Assembly: GCF_019048865.1 (NCBI RefSeq)
Contig: NZ_CP077604.1
Coordinates: 2,418,001-2,482,000 of the forward strand
Length of the DNA stretch: 64,000 bases
From: Aquihabitans sp. G128
GTDB taxonomy: Bacteria; Actinomycetota; Acidimicrobiia; Acidimicrobiales; Iamiaceae
Direction: 5' to 3'
The first letter of the stretch is position 1, and each line of letters opens with the position of its first letter. This document shows, piece after piece, positions 62,660 through 64,000 of this stretch. The notes under the pieces are model-generated. The model made no database searches. It saw only the letters and a program-made list of their open reading frames with translations, and was not told the DNA's origin. The translations under genes were made by a program, and so were the position numbers.

Positions 62660-64000
62660 ATGTCTGAAGCCGATCGCATCGAGGAAGCCAAGGCCAAGTA
62701 CCGGGCCGAGCGGGACAAGCGGTTGCGGGCCGACGCCCAGGCCCAGTACTCGCAGCTCACCGAGGACTACGAGGAGTTCGACCACGATCCGTGGGCCGAG
62801 CCCGGCTTCACCCGCGAGCCCGTGGTGGAGCGGACCGAGGTGGTGATCGTGGGCGGCGGCTTCGCCGGCATGCTCACCGCCGTCGGCCTCCTCAGCAGGG
62901 GCATCACCGACTTCCGCATCGTCGACAAGGCCGGTGACTTCGGCGGCACCTGGTACTGGAACCGCTACCCCGGTTGCATGTGCGACGTCGAGTCGCTGAT
63001 CTACCTGCCCCTGCTGGAGGAGACCGGCTACTGCCCGACCATGCGCTACGCCCCGGCGCAGGAGATCTTCGAGCACTGCCAGCGCATCGGCCACCACTTC
63101 GACCTGTACCCCCACGCCCTTTTCCAGACCGAGATGGACACCGCGGTGTGGGACGAGCCCGACGCCCGCTGGAACATCACCACGTCGCGCGGCGACCAGC
63201 TCTCGGCCAAGTTCCTGATCACCGCCGGCGGCATCCTGCACAAGGCCAAGCTCCCGGCCATCGAGGGCATCACCGACTTCGCCGGTCGCGCCTTCCACAC
63301 CGCGCGCTGGGACTACGGCTACACCGGCGGCAGCCCCACCGAGCCCATGGACCAGCTGGCCGACAAGCGGGTCGGCATCATCGGCACCGGCGCCACCTCG
63401 ATCCAGGTCGTCCCCCAGCTGGCGAAGGCGGCCAAGGAGGTCTACGTCTTCCAGCGGACCCCCTCCGCCGTCGGCGTGCGGGCCAACGAGCCCGTGGACC
63501 GGGCCTGGTTCGACGCCCAGGAGCCCGGCTGGCAGGCCGAGCGCATGGCCAACTTCACCTCGGCGGTCTCCGGCGAGCAGCCTGAGCAGAACCTGGTCGG
63601 CGACGGCGCCACCCAGCTGCTGTGGCAGGACACCCAGCAGCAGGCCGACACGCCCGAGCGCGCCGCCGAGCTGGAGCGATCCGACTTCGAGACCATGGAG
63701 TCCCTGCGGGCCCGCATCGACGAGGTGGTCGACGACCCGGCCACCGCCGAGAAGCTCAAGCCCTGGTACGGCAAGCACTGCAAGCGCCTCTGCTTCCACG
63801 ACGAGTACCTGGCCGCCTTCAACCAGCCCAACGTCCACCTGGTCGACACCAACGGCCAGGGCGTGCACCAGGTCACCAGCAAGGGCCCCGTGGTCGACGG
63901 CGTCGAGTACGAGCTCGACCTGCTCGTCTACGCCTCGGGCTTCGAGGTCACCACCGGCCTCGTGAGCCGGCTGGGCTTCGACCCGGTCGGCCGGGACGGC
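62660..64000 (+). CDS. Baeyer-Villiger FAD monooxygenase (cut by window end)
   Basis: At least 447 residues, open to the window edge. The first FAD motif GGGFAG is at 65-70, the fingerprint FxGxxxHxxxW is intact (Phe207, Gly209, His213, Trp217) and the NADPH motif GIIGTGATSIQ lies near 240. An N-terminal extension of about 55 residues precedes the Rossmann fold, as in cyclododecanone/steroid monooxygenases. It inserts oxygen next to ketones with NADPH. A KstR-like site upstream supports a role in steroid or terpenoid ketone degradation. The C-terminus is outside the window. Confidence 0.9.
   Translation, partial: MSEADRIEEAKAKYRAERDKRLRADAQAQYSQLTEDYEEFDHDPWAEPGFTREPVVERTEVVIVGGGFAGMLTAVGLLSRGITDFRIVDKAGDFGGTWYWNRYPGCMCDVESLIYLPLLEETGYCPTMRYAPAQEIFEHCQRIGHHFDLYPHALFQTEMDTAVWDEPDARWNITTSRGDQLSAKFLITAGGILHKAKLPAIEGITDFAGRAFHTARWDYGYTGGSPTEPMDQLADKRVGIIGTGATSIQVVPQLAKAAKEVYVFQRTPSAVGVRANEPVDRAWFDAQEPGWQAERMANFTSAVSGEQPEQNLVGDGATQLLWQDTQQQADTPERAAELERSDFETMESLRARIDEVVDDPATAEKLKPWYGKHCKRLCFHDEYLAAFNQPNVHLVDTNGQGVHQVTSKGPVVDGVEYELDLLVYASGFEVTTGLVSRLGFDPVGRDG

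Overview
The window is about 73% GC by eye. Genes are densely packed on both strands, starts are often GTG, and ATGA/GTGA overlaps are frequent. F420-type PPOX proteins, a DUF3052 protein, a full-length Lhr helicase, a HelD-type RNA polymerase remodeller, a hemE-hemH-hemG heme operon and a DrrA/DrrB exporter together point to an actinomycete, perhaps class Acidimicrobiia. That placement is inference. No rRNA, tRNA, CRISPR array, prophage or insertion sequence was seen; this looks like ordinary chromosome.

Layout. 1-15.6 kb: a serine hydrolase (cut by the window edge), a tandem-duplicated zinc metallopeptidase lipoprotein, an M20 peptidase, two PPOX proteins, a GIDE-LemA membrane protein, a CDF cation exporter, a 1-Cys peroxiredoxin, a TetR regulator divergent from a DrrAB-like exporter with three phased operators between them, a cyclase-AAA-TPR regulator and NDH-2. 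15.6-22.8 kb: a nei-DUF3052-nadD-like operon, an SDR-queA pair, a Rieske protein, another SDR, an HNH-like protein and a GNAT acetyltransferase. 22.8-33.2 kb: lhr, then an iron-uptake unit (lipoprotein, EfeU, cupredoxin) divergent from a DtxR-family repressor, two glycosyltransferase-type genes and a palindromic tandem array. 33.2-42.8 kb: an FAD amine oxidase and HelD, the heme operon, lnt and dtd. 42.9-45.3 kb: efeO and efeB. 45.4-50.2 kb: a GT4-methyltransferase-alpha/alpha barrel-methyltransferase-GtrA neighbourhood. 50.2-64 kb: TesB, a sugar dehydrogenase lipoprotein, a cold-shock protein, an ECF sigma factor, a HEAT-repeat protein, a metallophosphoesterase, an intradiol dioxygenase, IlvD, small regulators, and a Baeyer-Villiger monooxygenase cut by the window end.

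Main themes. The Efe iron-uptake genes are split into two loci 13 kb apart, both carrying DtxR-like boxes, with a DtxR-family gene beside one of them; the cupredoxin domain that EfeO normally carries is a separate lipoprotein beside EfeU. Three unrelated families of intergenic palindromic repeats occupy gene ends. Lnt has Ser at the catalytic Cys position. Seven genes are each broken by one base, mostly at G/C runs of six or seven, which looks more like sequence error than decay; those genes are annotated here as single repaired CDSs.

Limits: products rest on recognised motifs and family resemblance read by eye, and no database search was run. Start codons without a clear ribosome binding site are tentative.
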